A stretch of DNA of 64,000 nucleotides from Hevea brasiliensis (Eukaryota; Streptophyta; Magnoliopsida; Malpighiales; Euphorbiaceae), in the NCBI RefSeq assembly GCF_030052815.1, contig NC_079510.1, positions 43,193,225-43,257,224 on the forward strand. Reading direction: 5' to 3'. Both the position numbers and the translations under genes were made by a program. Every line of letters starts with the position of its first letter. The stretch's first letter is position 1. This document shows, piece by piece, positions 22,676-36,054 of the stretch. The notes below the pieces were generated by a model. That model was given only the letters and a program-made list of their open reading frames with translations. It made no database searches and was not told the origin of the DNA.

Positions 22676-25600
22676 TCATTTCCATGCTACCGAATCAATC
22701 TCATCCCTGGCCGACTTGTACAATTCAAGCCTTTTTGCTATGGCTGCTCTCTTTTCCATGAGCTGCGGGTCCTCATCCAACATTGCACCAAGCCGCTCCT
22801 TCTGCAAAAAATAAAATATATCAATTAAAAAAAAAAACCCATGAAAATAGTCAAAATCATTTTCAAAGAAAATAATCTTCCCTTTGCCAATCAACACAAA
22901 GCTCAGTATGTATTCAACATTGTGGTATTGATTGAATGTTGTCTGCAAATATTCAAGAAATATACTATTCTGATGATATTACCTCCCTTCTCCCTACTTG
23001 TGCATAGAATTGATTGAGAAGGGACCTCTTTGCTTCTCGGACCTGACAATAAACTACGGCTTTGGGGATAGAATTCTTCATCGTATCACAAACCATACCA
23101 ATATAAGCATTGACATTTGATCCTGAAAAAATTTTCAATACATGTTAATACTTCTCAATCCCAGTAGTTCATAATAGCGGAAATTTGGATGCTAAAAATC
23201 TTGCTTCTTGTGAAAGAAATCAAGTATCTTGGAATTACATCCCCTACTATTAATACACGAACCTAAACTATACATACAACATTTGACACTCACTAGTGAG
23301 GGAGAACATAAATTAATTAAATGATCATGGAGACAGTAACTAGTAGATACCACTAAACTGATTGTTAATATAGAGATATTTAAACATATGGATAACAGTT
23401 CACCAGATTCAAGAATTTGATGACAAGGGTGGACAGCATACCAATCTTCCTGAAATGATAATCAGCAAAACGGTCTGCATTTGGGCCTGATGCATTTGAG
23501 TTTGAGTTTGTGTTCTTCTCCCCTTCAAGGTGAATCTTCCGGAAAAATTCCACGGTTAGGTAGCTAGACTCCATGTCCACAAGCCTCAAAACTGTTCTCC
23601 TGCTTTCATCACGGAATCTTTCCAAAGCTTCATTTGCTGCCGCAGCAATGTCAGATTGAAGAGTTGGAAATCGCTTCAGCTCCTGGAATCAACATAAAGT
23701 ACAGTAGCTACAAATTAAAGTTCTTTCAGTTTGGGATCCTTGAAATTTCTATGTGAGATTCAAGATCAAAAGAAAAACATGCACACACAGTACTTTCTGA
23801 ACTAGTACCAGAATGAAAAATGTAATTTGAACTCTTTTCAGAAGAAAACCGATTTCTTTTTGATCTAACAAAAGTGAAATTTTTGCAGCGTCAAGGTGTG
23901 TGATTACTCGCAAAGAAAGAATTATGATAATATCTAAATGGAAAAGGTTATCTTAAATGAAAGATTGCTTACCTCCGTTTCAGCTATTGACTTCCGTACA
24001 AGTTCCTTCAAAATGAAATGCACCTAAGGCAACATAAAATACTCATTTATGAGAAAAAATAACAATAATGATAATAATGATGCAAAATAATGATTAGGCA
24101 CACATTATGATGCATGGAGTATGTCCCTATAAGAAATCCCTGTTTTCTTGAAAAACCATTTCCTCTACAATGAAAACAATATTGATAGTAATATTGCAAA
24201 TCCTAGGATTCCTTGATGAAAAGAAAAACTCAATTCAACTCAACTCAACTAAGCCTTTATCCCAAAAATTTATTGGGGTCAGCTATATAGATTCTCTTTC
24301 TCCACTCTAAACGATTTTGGATTAAATCCTTAGAAATATGTAATGCTTCTAGGTCATGTTATACTACTCTCCTCCAAATCAGTTTAGGTCTACCCCTTTT
24401 TTTCTTTCTATCCTCTAACTCAATGTGCTTTACTTGTCTAACTGGAGCTTTCGTATATCTACACTTCACATGATTAAACCAACTCAATCTCCCTTCTCTC
24501 AACTTATCCTCAATTGGCACCATTCTCATCTTTTCTCTAATTTACTCTCATTACGGACTTTATCTAGTCTAGTATGACTACTCATCCACCTTAACATTTT
24601 TATCTCGGCAACTCTTATCTTAGACAAATACGACTCCTTCATTGTCCAACACTCATTGCCATATAACATGGCAGGTCGTATGATTGTACGATAAAATTTT
24701 CCTTTCAACTTATTGGGAATCTTGTGATCATATAAAACTCCTGTAGCACGTCTCCACTTCAACCATCCGGCTTTAATTCTATGACTAACACCCTGCTCAC
24801 ATCCCCCATTTACTTAAAAGATTGAGCTGAAATATTTAAAGTGATTACTTTAGGGCAATACCACTCCATCCAAACTAACTCCTTCCCTATCACCAGTTCA
24901 GACTTCACTGAACTTACAATGCATGTAATATATCTTCGTTTTACTTAACTTAAAGCCCTTTGACTCTAGAGTACTTCTCCAAAACTCTAACTTTTTATTG
25001 ACTCCTTCTCGCGTCTCATCTATCAAAACTATATCATCCGCAAACATCATGTACCAAGGGATACTCTCTTGTGTATATTGCGTTAATTCATCTAGAATTA
25101 ATATAAAAAAGTAAGGGCTTACAGCTGAACCTTGGTATAATCCAATTGAGATAGGAAAATCTCTTGTGTCTCCTCCTACTGTGCACACAATAGTAGTTGC
25201 TCCTTCATACATATCTTTTAATACTTGTATGTACCTAATATATACCCTTTTTATTCTAACACTCTCCATAAGATATCTCTTGGAACATTATCATAAGCCT
25301 TCTCAAAATCGATAAAAATCATATGTAGATCTTTTTTCACATCTCTATATTTCTCCATCAAGCTTCTAATGAGAAAGATCGCTTCCATAGTTAAACGACC
25401 AAGCATGAAACCAAATTGATTGATAGAGATAGAAGTGTCATGACGTAGTCGATATTCCACAACTCTCTCCCACAACTTCATAGTATGGCTAATGAGTTTA
25501 ATTCCCCTATAGTTTGAGCAATTTTGTATGTCTCCCTTATTTTTAAAAATAGATACTAAAATACTCTTCCTCCATTCATCAAGCATTTTCTTTGAGTTTA

Positions 25601-28600
25601 GAATCTTATTAAACAATTTAGTTAACCATACCACTCTCATATCTCTCAAACACTTCCACACTTCAATTGGTATTCCACTGGGTCTACAGGCTTTACCCAC
25701 TTTCATTCTCTTAAATGCTTCCTTTACTTCTGAAGATCTAATTCTTCTAGTATAATTTGCATTCTTTTCTATTACTCTGTAGTCTATATTCATGCTATTA
25801 ACACTTTGACTATTATTAAAGAGATCATCAAAATAATTTCTCCATCTTTCTTCAATGTCCTCATCTTTCATCAATATTTTTTCTTCTTTATTTTTAATGC
25901 ACCTAACTTGATTGAGATCTTGATTTTTTTTTTTTCTCCTCCTTGCTAATCTATAAATATATTTCTCTCCTTCTTTAGTTCTAAGTTTCTCATATAATTT
26001 TTCAAAGGTCTACGCTCTTACTTGACTAACTGTCATTTTTGCCTCTTTCTTTGCTATCTTGTACTATTCATACGCCTCATTATTATTACACTTAGGTAAT
26101 TTCTTATACCATTCCCTCTTTCTTTTCACTGCCTTTTGTACTTCCTCATTCCACCACCATCTCTTTTGAGGCTGGTCCATGTCCTCTAGACTCTCCAAGT
26201 ATTTTTCTAGCTACTTCTCTAATCTTTGATGCCATCTGTATCCACATACCATTGGCCTCCACATCCAATTTCCATGCTTCAGACTCAAGAAGCTCATTTT
26301 TAAACTTCACTTGCTTTACTCCTTTGAACTCTTACAACTTTGTTCGAGCTACAATATTTCTTCTAGTCTTACTTGAATTGTTCCTAGACTTGACATCCAA
26401 GACCACTAACCGATGTTGACTTATTAAAGCCTCTCCCGGAATGACCTTGCAATCCTTGCATAAAGCTCTATGTGTCTTCCTAGTTAAGAGGATATCAATT
26501 TAGCTTCTATGTTGTCCACTTTTAAAAGTCACTAAATGTGACTCCCTTTTTATAAAGTAGGTATTTGCTAGTATTAGATCGTACGCCATAGCAAAATCTA
26601 GGATATTTTTCTCCTTCTCATTTGGGCTACCAAAACCAAAATCTCCATGAACATTCTCATAACCTTGCCTATAACTTCCTACACGTCCATTCAAATCTCC
26701 ACCAATGAAAACATTCTCTTCATTCGGTATGCTTTGCATTAGATCATCCATATCTTCCTAAAACTTTTGTTTACTTTCACTATCTAATCCTATTTATGGG
26801 GCATAAGCACTAACTAGATTTATTATTTCTCCTAATAGTACTAGTTTTACTAATATGATTTTATCTCTTACTTTTTTCACAGCTATTACGACATCTTTCA
26901 ATGTCCTGTCTTGATTATGCCCACTCCGTTTTTGTTACTCTCCTTTTCGGTAAATCACAGTTTGTATCCTAAATTACCCATTTCTTTGCTTTTCTCTCCT
27001 ACCCATTTAGTCTCCTAAATGCAAGCAATATTCATGCTTCTCCTTTCCAAGGTATCTACAAGTTCCATTAATTTTCCTGTAAGTGATCAAACATTCCAAG
27101 TATCAACCCTGATTCTCTTCATATCCTGTTTCTGCCTAATTGATCTCCTTATATGATATTTTCTATTGTTCTCTATACCTATCTTGTGTTCTGTTCCACT
27201 ATTTGTTCTACAATCTATCCTATGGACTAACTTCTTTATCCATATCCGTCCAAGATGTAGGAACCCTTGCTCATTCAACATCACACCCAGGTGCCGGCAT
27301 AGCGCGTCGCTTTAAGTGAACGTCCTACACCCTTGCATATTTCTCACTACACCCGGGCTCCGATGTAGCGCGTCATAAGTAGAGGATGCCCCATCGTTTA
27401 CGTCGTAAGAATCCATATCATGAGGTGTGACGAAATTTTTGCGCTGGTTGACACCTACCGCAACCCTCTTTTATTTAGGCGGAGTTCCTGAATGAAAAGA
27501 AAAAAAGAAAAAAAGAAATCATATATGCCCTTACAACATCCATCACCTTTTGCTATGTATAATACATGGATTACAACTAAATTTGCTGCATTTTATGCCT
27601 TTTCAAACAAATAACTCATAAACACGCAATAAAAAATGACAACCCTTTAGCACATGCATTATCCATCACAAATGGTGTCAAAGCTGTCGCATATTTCCCT
27701 GAGTGGACATTCTGTAAATGCATCTCAAACATGCAAAATCATATAGATTTTACATTGTCCAAGTGCATGAAATGAAGAATAATGCTCTTGATATCAACTC
27801 AAAATTTAAAATTCATTTTGAAATAAAGTATCAGTAAAATTAGAAAACATCTATTCCAATCTCCAAATAGACTCAACTTTATTAGCCATATGATTTCCTT
27901 CCATTTTAACTTCATTCCTTCTACTGCTTATTCTCTTCATCTAGAGAAAATGAACTCATCCCCACAAATACTATTAACAAATAAGTAGTGAACACTATTA
28001 GGGAAGAAAAAGGCCCACCAGAGGAACTATCTCAAGCTTGACTGATCTTCTAGCTTGAAAATTTTTAATAGTCAATGAATCTCCACATGCAAACAATTAT
28101 TGGATGCCATTTATGGCACAACTTAGAAAAGTGAAAATGCCAAATCAGTACAAGGGAAATAGAATCTAGGTTTCCTTTAACAATGTAGTGATCGAATATA
28201 AGTTATAATCACTACAAGGACATAATGATGCACTATCCGCAAAGAAGAGCATGGATGCACGCGCCTCATGTATGACCAATCTGTCTGTGAGAGAACAGAT
28301 GTAAAAGTTTTCATCTAGACAATGGAATACATAAGAACATAAATAACAAGTTGGAAAGAAGAAAATGGTACACAGAACCAAGTACAATTAACACATGTCA
28401 GCATAAATTGCATTCACCCCAAACTTCAAAATGGTTAGGCATGGCTCAAGTAAGAACATTACCGCATCCACAGATGCTTCAGCTGGACCTTTGAAGTAGC
28501 TTATAGATCCATCAATTAGCCTCCTATACCCTTGTTCTGGAGCAATTAAATGTGGCTGATAACCATCTGCTTCTGACACAATTTTTTGCACATTTTTCAA

Positions 28601-31600
28601 AGAGAGATGACGATCAAAGGGCAGCTTTTTTAAAGCAGCAGGTAGTTGATGATCAAAAACCCCATATATTCGATCACCACCAGGACGCCTGACATTTATT
28701 TTTGTTTCGATAAGAAAAAGAAATTTATTGAGAATATGGAGTACCAACTATGGAAGACAAAGGATTCTCCTACAAGACTCCATAAACAATTACAGACAAG
28801 AACATGAAAACAAGCTAAAAAGGTAACTATTATGTATCAGATCTACAATGCCCTTCAAAACACAGAAATAGGGAGAGAGTTAGAAATAGACTAGGTTGAG
28901 AAAAGAAACAGAAAGGGGAGAAGATTTAGAGATAATTAGAGAAGAGAGAAATATAATTCTTTGTAATGATTCTTGAAATCCCTTACAAGATAACTTCTAC
29001 TGATATTTATAGCCCTCAGTAACTGCCCTACTAGAATCAGTTACAGTTGTAACAGAATCAGCTACAATTGATAACATCTTTCAACTACTCAACTACCACA
29101 GACCATCCTAACTATTTTATTCCTTCCACGTACAGTTACAGCCCTTATTCTCCTTACTAATATTCATTACAGTAACACCCTCCGATCAAGGTTGATAACA
29201 CTCAAAGAAAACCACCTAAAATATAAACTTATATTTCAACTATATAACAATTTCAAGGTCCAGAATAACTGTTTGTGCATGTAATCATGCGATATTAAAA
29301 CAATAAAGACTTCTTGCAAGTAGCTTTTATTCCTTGCTCATATGTGGAAGAATTCATGAGTTAAAGAAATAAAATAGTTGCTCTCAAACTTTCATAAGTT
29401 CTAATCAATTTTTTGTTACATTAGTTATCAAATTCCAAAGAAAATTTAATTTTCCAACATCCAAAAACTAAAGTTTTCTTAACCCAATCCACTTGACCAT
29501 ATGTGTAGGTTTGGCCCTAAATTATTGATTTCCAATATGAGATTGACATTAAAGCAGGAATATTTATTCAGAAAGCACAAAACAAAAAGTCAATTTGTAA
29601 GTCATTGTACAAATAAATTTCTGGTTTTTATTGAATTATTTGTACAACTGAAAAAAAACAACAAAGACCAATTTAGAATTTTCAATGTAGAAAAATTTCA
29701 ACCAAATCTGGAGAAGAAAATGTATTGTAAATTACCCTCCATCCAGGTGTTCCTTAAATACACGGTCAAAAGCACGACACAGTTCTAGGATCGTGTAAAG
29801 TTGTGCCTGTAAAAAAAGGTAATGTGCTTCCAGTGATTCAAATAGGACCATTAAATAATTTAATTCACAATTAAAGAAATCTAGTATCCTCAAAATTCTC
29901 AATTTTTACCCCTGAGTCTACTGCAATAGGCCTCCCAATGCGGTCCAACTCTGCATTAAGCTCATCAATGGTCTTATTAATTAAAGCAATGATACTTGGT
30001 ATGCGCTGTCTGATAACTGTCTCCAAATGCTGATTGGGGGTAAATATATTAAGTATAAAAGCATCAGTATATGACAGAAGTCAAAAGTCAAAACCCCAGT
30101 GAAAATAGCAATTTAGTATAAACTAGGGCCTCTATATAAATTTGTAGTGGTTGAAAAGACCTTGGATAAAAGTTTTGCAAGATACTCTGCACCCATTTTA
30201 CTTGCCAAATGTCCATACTCAGGGCTTGTTTCAAAATATTCACGCTCCTTTCGACGGGCAGCAATCATGTCAACATTCTTATTGATATCAGCTTGTGAAC
30301 GATTAACAATTCCAACCCATGGATGTTGCAACCTGTAAGCCCTTCCTTCAAGAACCTTAACCATTCATATGGGAAAATATCACATTTATATATCAAGCTA
30401 ATGAATTGCAGAGTTATGTCAATTAATTCATCAGTAATAAAAGTAAGTCCATACATCCGTAGCATTGGTTCCCTTGTCCATCAGATCAAGCTTCGTCAAC
30501 ACACCAAATGTCCTTTCACCTAAGTACACCAAGTACAACAGAAATTTATCTCTCTGTCTAAGTGTCTATCAATGATTAACAAAATACAACAAACAGGAAT
30601 TGAAAAAGTTTTAGCCTTGACCATTCACAGATTTTAATTACCTGAAGGATCGACTTCTCTGGCAAGTTTTATAGCATCCGAAGTAGCAATATCTTGATTA
30701 GCCGGAGAAATAGCCAATATAATGCAGTTGGGCTACCAAACAAGTAAAATACATAATATAAACAGTATAGAAAAAATATACAGCCGCAAAAACTAGTGTA
30801 TCACATAACACATGATTTGACCTATAAAACCAAAATCATTAATGAAATGAGACAAATAACTAAGAGGGATAAATGTACTTTGAAGAGTTAAATACTCTAA
30901 GGAACTTTTTGAGCAAACAGAAACAAGGGATACACATTTGACACTGGAACACATTTGAATAGCAGAAATTTTGTTGTGCTTGAAAGATTAAAAAAAAAAA
31001 AAGAAAAAAAAAATGCATGATGAAAATTGAATTCAAGATCATTTATTGCTTCATGTCACACTAACTTTAGGATGGTGGATATTCTCTCCAGTTTCTTAGA
31101 TATCATTTGGAAATAATTTCCTACCATTAGAAGTCTATTTCTAATAACCAGCATCATTTTTTAACGAGGGAAAAAAAATTCAAGAAAATCCCATTTACCC
31201 AAATTACTCTCAACTAATTAATCACTAACACAGACTGAAATTCAATTATTCTGGTATGGGCATAAAATTCTTCAAGCATGAACTGAAATACAAAATGAAC
31301 CAACATGCCTCAATAGTCAATCCCAACAAGTGAGTTATTCTTTCCTTTATCAATCCTGAATTCTCTACTTCTATTGTTCTCATCTTTTTATTACTTGGTG
31401 GAAAATTGTGATGGAGTCTCTTCTTATATTAATTCATTTCAAGTTAACTACGTATTTAAATTTTATTTATTCCAAAACACCTCATGTATATGAACATGTA
31501 TCTTCTTTCCTTGAACAGATTCAGTATCATTCATCTCTAATGCTGTATTCTCACCTTCTCAACATAAGTACGGACCATATTTTCAATATCCTCAACTATA

Positions 31601-33954
31601 CTCTCCGGCTGTCCCTCTGCAAAAGCCCAAATTTACATCATTGCACAAATGGAAACATGATTAAATACATGTACAAAATAAAAAAAATAAAATTAGAATG
31701 GGAAAAAATACACAATTTATGCTTAAGGATGCTCATAATAGTTACCTACAGCAACCTTTGTCAATCCAGGAAGATCTATGAGGGTCAAGTTGACAACTGA
31801 TAAACAAAAACCACACAGTCAAGAGCCACGGAATCTGAATAAATAGAGAGCTTTAAGAGATCAACAAATACTTAATTTTATAGGAAGTCAATGTACAGAA
31901 TAGAAATTTTGTAAAACTAAAAAAGGAAACAGATAAAAGTGCCAATAGAAAAACCCATTAGAAGCTCTTTGTTCATTGGGTTAGGAACTTGTATTTTAGG
32001 AGATTCAAAATTATCAAATTTCAGACAAGTTTTGAAACTTATAAAAAAAAAAAAAAATTCCCTTTCAATAATGTTGTCATTAGTCAACTATGTAACTTCA
32101 TTTAGCATATAGTTAGGAAAGAAGTATGAATACAAACCATTTGGAGAATATATGCTCAGGTGAATTGGAATATTAGAGATCTGTTTTGACTTCCCAGTAA
32201 TACGTTCGGTTTCATCGGCAATCTCCTTACGCACAGCAGCTATATAACAGAAAGAATGCTCATTTTATACTGGGAAATGTTGTAAAATGATTAAATAATG
32301 AGTTTCAGTACATAAAAACTTGACAAAGTACCTAATTGATGAATCAAACTCTCTGAGATTACAAGTAATAGAAAAGAAAAATCAAGGAAAAATGTCAAAC
32401 CATTCAAAATTGAAAAAGAGATGAACAACATTTCCAGGGAGGCACCCAACTAGCAACAAACAAGCTCCACTCTTGTTTCTATGATCATTGCTATGGTTCA
32501 ATTGATATGGTACATTGAATTAGCAATACTTATATAAATGGAAAAACTTCTACAATTTTTTCCACATTTACATTGTTGTAACTGATGCAAATTTGACTTT
32601 TTTTTAGCATGAAAAGGTGCTTGTGCTGATAGGTGGAAGACTTGCTTCTCCAAATTCACAACAATAAATTGCTCAAAGGAGATGAAGATATCGCAAATCT
32701 AACACCATTTTGTCAATATTTATTCATATTTTCTCCTCAATTGCACTTACTATAGGGGAACTTCAATTGATCAATGAATCATAGATCAAAAAGGGAGTCT
32801 CTTCAGTCATAACATACTGCTTTTTTTATAAGATTTTATAGAAGTTCAAGGTTTTTACTTTTGAGCCTCAAACATAGACTGATCAAGTAATAAGTAGATA
32901 AACTTGAATTATTGAACATTTCCAATGCCCAAAGTGGGAATTCAATTTTTGCTTGCTTTAGTTGAGAACAAGCAGGCTTCTTATCATGACAAACTATATT
33001 CGGTAACATGTAGTGACCTGAGGAAATGTTAAGACTTACCAAAATCTGTAAACCTCTTCTTTGGTGCATGAAGAAATTCTGCATATTCAGACTTCCCACC
33101 CTCTATCTTATGAAGTTGCAACACCAATGGTCTCCGCGTAACAATTCCTACAGGTGCAAAACAACAAAAGCTTAAGCTGATAATAAAGTGATGAAAAAGA
33201 GAAGGAACATATTTATTTGTCAACTAAAAATATGGGTGACTGGCTAATGGAGATAACTTCATTTTGAAAGAAAGAGATCATGAAACAAGAGTTGTCTTAG
33301 CTCCATATGAATGCTTAAACATTATTAGACAAGTGGGAAAAAATAATAATAAAATTGTGTTCTTCAAGTTTTATTTAGAACCAACAAGAACGAAAAAACC
33401 ACTCTATCGAGCTACATTCATATACATGTAGCTTAATTCAAATAACTTCTCATTTCCCTGTTAACCGAAGCACAATGCACAATCAATGAAAATCAAATAA
33501 TTCCCATCGAGAATTACCAGATCCGCGAGGCAGGAAATCTCTCCCCACTACACTTTCCAACACTGAAGATTTCCCAGAACTCTGGATTTTTACAAGAGAA
33601 CAACAAATACTAACACATTAATCATGAAACCAGAAATTCAAAAACAACGAGGAAATCAGCAAAATATCACTCCCATCCCAAAAACATTAAGACCCAGAAA
33701 TTCAAACGGCAAAATGATCTATCAAACTATAAGATTGATATAGATACCAAATCCCCAGAGATTTAAAAAAAAAATCAACAATGCATAATAAATATATATA
33801 TAGAGAGAGAGAGAGAAGGAACCTGGCCACCAACAACAGCAACAGAAGGAAGAGCTTCCCAGAGGGACATGCCTTCACCGCCATGATCTCCTAAGACAGT
33901 ACAGGCTCTTTGGATTCTGTTGACTAACCCAATCAAGCTCTCCATTGTGGCCAT
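22676..33954 (-). CDS. DRP1C: Dynamin-related GTPase, DRP1C-like (complete, 16 exons)
   Basis: A large GTPase of the plant-specific DRP1 family, acting in clathrin-mediated endocytosis and cell-plate/plasma-membrane scission (family knowledge). Exons, 5' to 3' on the minus strand: 33954-33823, 33581-33518, 33147-33040, 32239-32138, 31796-31746, 31616-31555, 30732-30642, 30519-30455, 30355-30161, 30029-29910, 29806-29736, 28688-28463, 24023-23973, 23682-23442, 23122-22983, 22801-22676. All junctions are GT-AG and phases match, giving 1845 bases and 614 aa, the Arabidopsis DRP1C length. The P-loop GGQSSGKSS spans exons 1-2. DLPGLTK (exon 5), TKLDLMD (exon 8), a middle domain and the C-terminal GED ending AWK are all present; no PH or proline-rich domain, as expected. 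The start [10 protein letters not shown] and [13 protein letters not shown] favour DRP1C over DRP1A. Intron 12 is enlarged by a LINE and intron 11 by a likely solo LTR. Confidence 0.95.
24898..25874 (-). pseudogene. LINE reverse transcriptase (copy 1, broken)
   Basis: Two overlapping ORFs (207 and 123 codons) in different frames cover the RT palm and fingers. [14 protein letters not shown] (RT motif A) and [16 protein letters not shown] (motif C with the catalytic FADD) are visible. A frameshift near 25260 separates them. It resembles RTE-clade plant LINEs. Confidence 0.85.
26500..27284 (-). pseudogene. LINE endonuclease domain (copy 1, broken)
   Basis: Fragments of an exonuclease-endonuclease-phosphatase domain. 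The N-terminal piece ends RIRVDTWNV (27284-27087) and a second piece (26751-26500) carries [10 protein letters not shown] and the DFAMAYDL...TYF motif. The region between is interrupted by stops. The domain would nick target DNA for target-primed reverse transcription. Confidence 0.78.
28828..29171 (-). mobile_element. Probable copia-type solo LTR in DRP1C intron 11
   Basis: A 344-base block that begins TGTAATGAATATTAG on the minus strand and is flanked by GTAAC on both sides (28823-28827, 29172-29176). It has a CTATAAATA promoter box (29004-29012, minus) followed by a CT-rich leader, the layout of small plant LTRs. Its far end reads ...CATAATA, not the canonical CA, so the boundary is slightly uncertain. 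Confidence 0.5.
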
Positions 33955-35180
33955 TTTCCAAACGGGATCTAAAGCAAAAATGGAAAATGTTCGTGCTTTG
34001 AGTAAAAAAAGCAAATGTGAGATGAGAAGGAGGAGAATTTAGATCAAAGCAGCTAAGGCAAGGATCAAGAAATGAATGGGAGCTTGGATCAGAAGAGAAA
34101 GAGAGATTGGTTTAGATGCGGACGTTGAATCTGAAACAGAGATGGTATTTGTGCAATACAAGAGTAACAGGGTTAGGCGAGGCTTTGATTTGAATATTTG
34201 TTAAAAGATTTGGGGCCAAAATGTGATATTTCTAAAATTGCAGCGGGTAAAATAATGGACGAAAGCCTAAAAAATGAAAATTTGAGGACAAATAATGGAA
34301 TTCAATTTTGTTTTAAAGGACCGTTTGGAACAAATAATAGAATCTAATGCGATGAACTAGTGACCTTCCATGACAAAATATGAGCTCTTTTAGAACATGA
34401 ACAAAATTTTCTTCATAAATTAAATTTCTAACATTTTTTATTTAATGAATAGTTCAACCATTTTCAAATGTAAAAGTTCGGCAAATGGATTATCTATTTC
34501 TAAGAAATTCTCCTATAGAAAAAAGTGCTTACCTTTATATGACTACTGTCTTATTCTTTCAATAATATATTTTTCAATCGATTGTTGGTGTTATTGAAAT
34601 TTGTATGTTCAGTCAGATGGTAAGGAAAAGATTCCTTGCAGGTTTTGGTACGAAGAATGAGGGTTTTGTTTCCCCTCAGTGAAGCTCGATTCAGAAAACA
34701 TATGGTGATTCCATGTTTTAACATCTATCATTTAAATGAAATTATGGTAACCTTTAGACATTGAATACGTCTACGCATGCAACATAAATGACAGTTCATT
34801 TAACATGCGTTGTGCAGAGTCTCGTATGGTAAAAATGTTGGATGTAGAAAAAGAGCAATTTTCACTCATTCTTCCTAAACTTTGATTATGTTTCATGTTC
34901 GTTTTAAATTTTTTCTATTTATTATGAATTTTTTTATCATTTGTTATATATATTTAATGTTATCAAATTAATTAAACTTGCTAATTAATTAAATTAAATA
35001 ATAGAAAAAAGACATCGGTTCTGAATGAATGGTGAAAAACCTATTTGCAACCAGAGTAAAGAAAGTTAAAATAGTAATTTTATTTATTTTTTTTTTTTTT
35101 AACTTATAAACCTACCATTGCTACTGAGAGGATAGTTTATAAAACAAAATTGAAATTGAAAGATTTATCTATAATAAATT
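33955..35180. other. DRP1C 5' UTR/promoter and intergenic spacer
   Basis: Holds the 5' leader and promoter of the minus-strand DRP1C gene (roughly 33955-34250) and then AT-rich spacer to the probable MAP70 3' end. No other gene was recognised. A long leader ORF in frame with the DRP1C start (from 34014) adds 20 unconserved residues and is not used in the chosen model. Confidence 0.5.
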
Positions 35181-36054
35181 AAAATGCGGGGATGAATATT
35201 AAACACGACAATAATTGCAAATTACACAAAAAGAGAATTATCTCCAGGCTGACACCTTTCACTTTCGGTGGGATATCATTACATTGCCGCAGACTTCTAA
35301 AACGCTTTGTCACCAGAGCAATTTTGGAGTATCCTCCAAACACCAGCAGACTGAAAAACAACCGCAGTTCCATGTTCCAGCAATGGGTATTATCGTCAAT
35401 TGACTCGGAAAATACAAAATACAAACTTTCAGAACCGGAAAAATAATCCGTACAATTGTCAGACAAGGTTTTTCTTATCAGCAATCACCGACAAAATTGC
35501 AAAAATATAGGTAGAACAAGTTAAATCACCCGGAGAAAGACTCATAACGAACAATAAACTATAGATGAATAACACAACCAAATGATCTGTATTTGATCTG
35601 ATTACAAAAATATTAACAAACTTGAACCGATAACAATCACACTAGCTGCAGAATACAACAAATATAAACTGCAAAATGGAAGACAACAGAAAACCCAAAT
35701 AAGCTACCTATACAGCCAAACCACCACTGACCACTCAAAAGAAAAACCTGACAAAAGGTTAGCCCAAAGTCAATTTCTTCCTTTTTTCTATCTTCTTTTT
35801 TTTTTTTCCGCTGATCTCTAAGCAGAGGAATAACAGTCTATGTCAGAAGCATGCCAATTTCTTTCCTCTGATACTGTTCTCTTCCTGAGTTTACTTTCTT
35901 TGCCAATTACAATGTAACATGGATCATCGGCATGCAAGTTACAATTTTATAATCAATCACAGGAGAAGGGGAAAATATAAAATATAAAAATGAACTAAAG
36001 AACAAGACCTATGCAGATTTATGCCTCACTGATTATATGAGTGGAAATTTATCG
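35181..36054 (-). other. Probable MAP70 3' UTR
   Basis: Sequence after the MAP70 stop (36055-36057). It is less AT-rich than the flanking spacer and has no credible ORF. Extent and polyadenylation site were not determined. Confidence 0.35.

Larger units (their letters stand above)
24229..27491 (-). mobile_element. RTE-type LINE in DRP1C intron 12
   Basis: A 3.26 kb non-LTR retrotransposon in the same orientation as the host gene. Reading the minus strand there is a 5' leader, an apurinic-endonuclease domain (about 27110-26500; [21 protein letters not shown]), a reverse transcriptase (about 25874-24898; [13 protein letters not shown] and an intact FADD box) and a C-terminal segment (24762-24526). 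It ends in a TTGAG-type short-repeat tail instead of poly-A, a hallmark of plant RTE elements. ATGAAAAGAAAAA at 24216-24228 and 27492-27504 is the target-site duplication. Several stops and frameshifts break the ORF, so it is dead. Copy 2 is at 49829. Confidence 0.88.

Noticed and set aside
31408..31800. 130-codon plus-strand ORF
   Set aside because: Lies antisense across DRP1C exons 5-6 and their intron; a shadow of the real gene.
33955..34014. Upstream in-frame Met extending DRP1C by 20 residues
   Set aside because: The extra residues are not conserved in DRP1 proteins; [10 protein letters not shown] is the family start.
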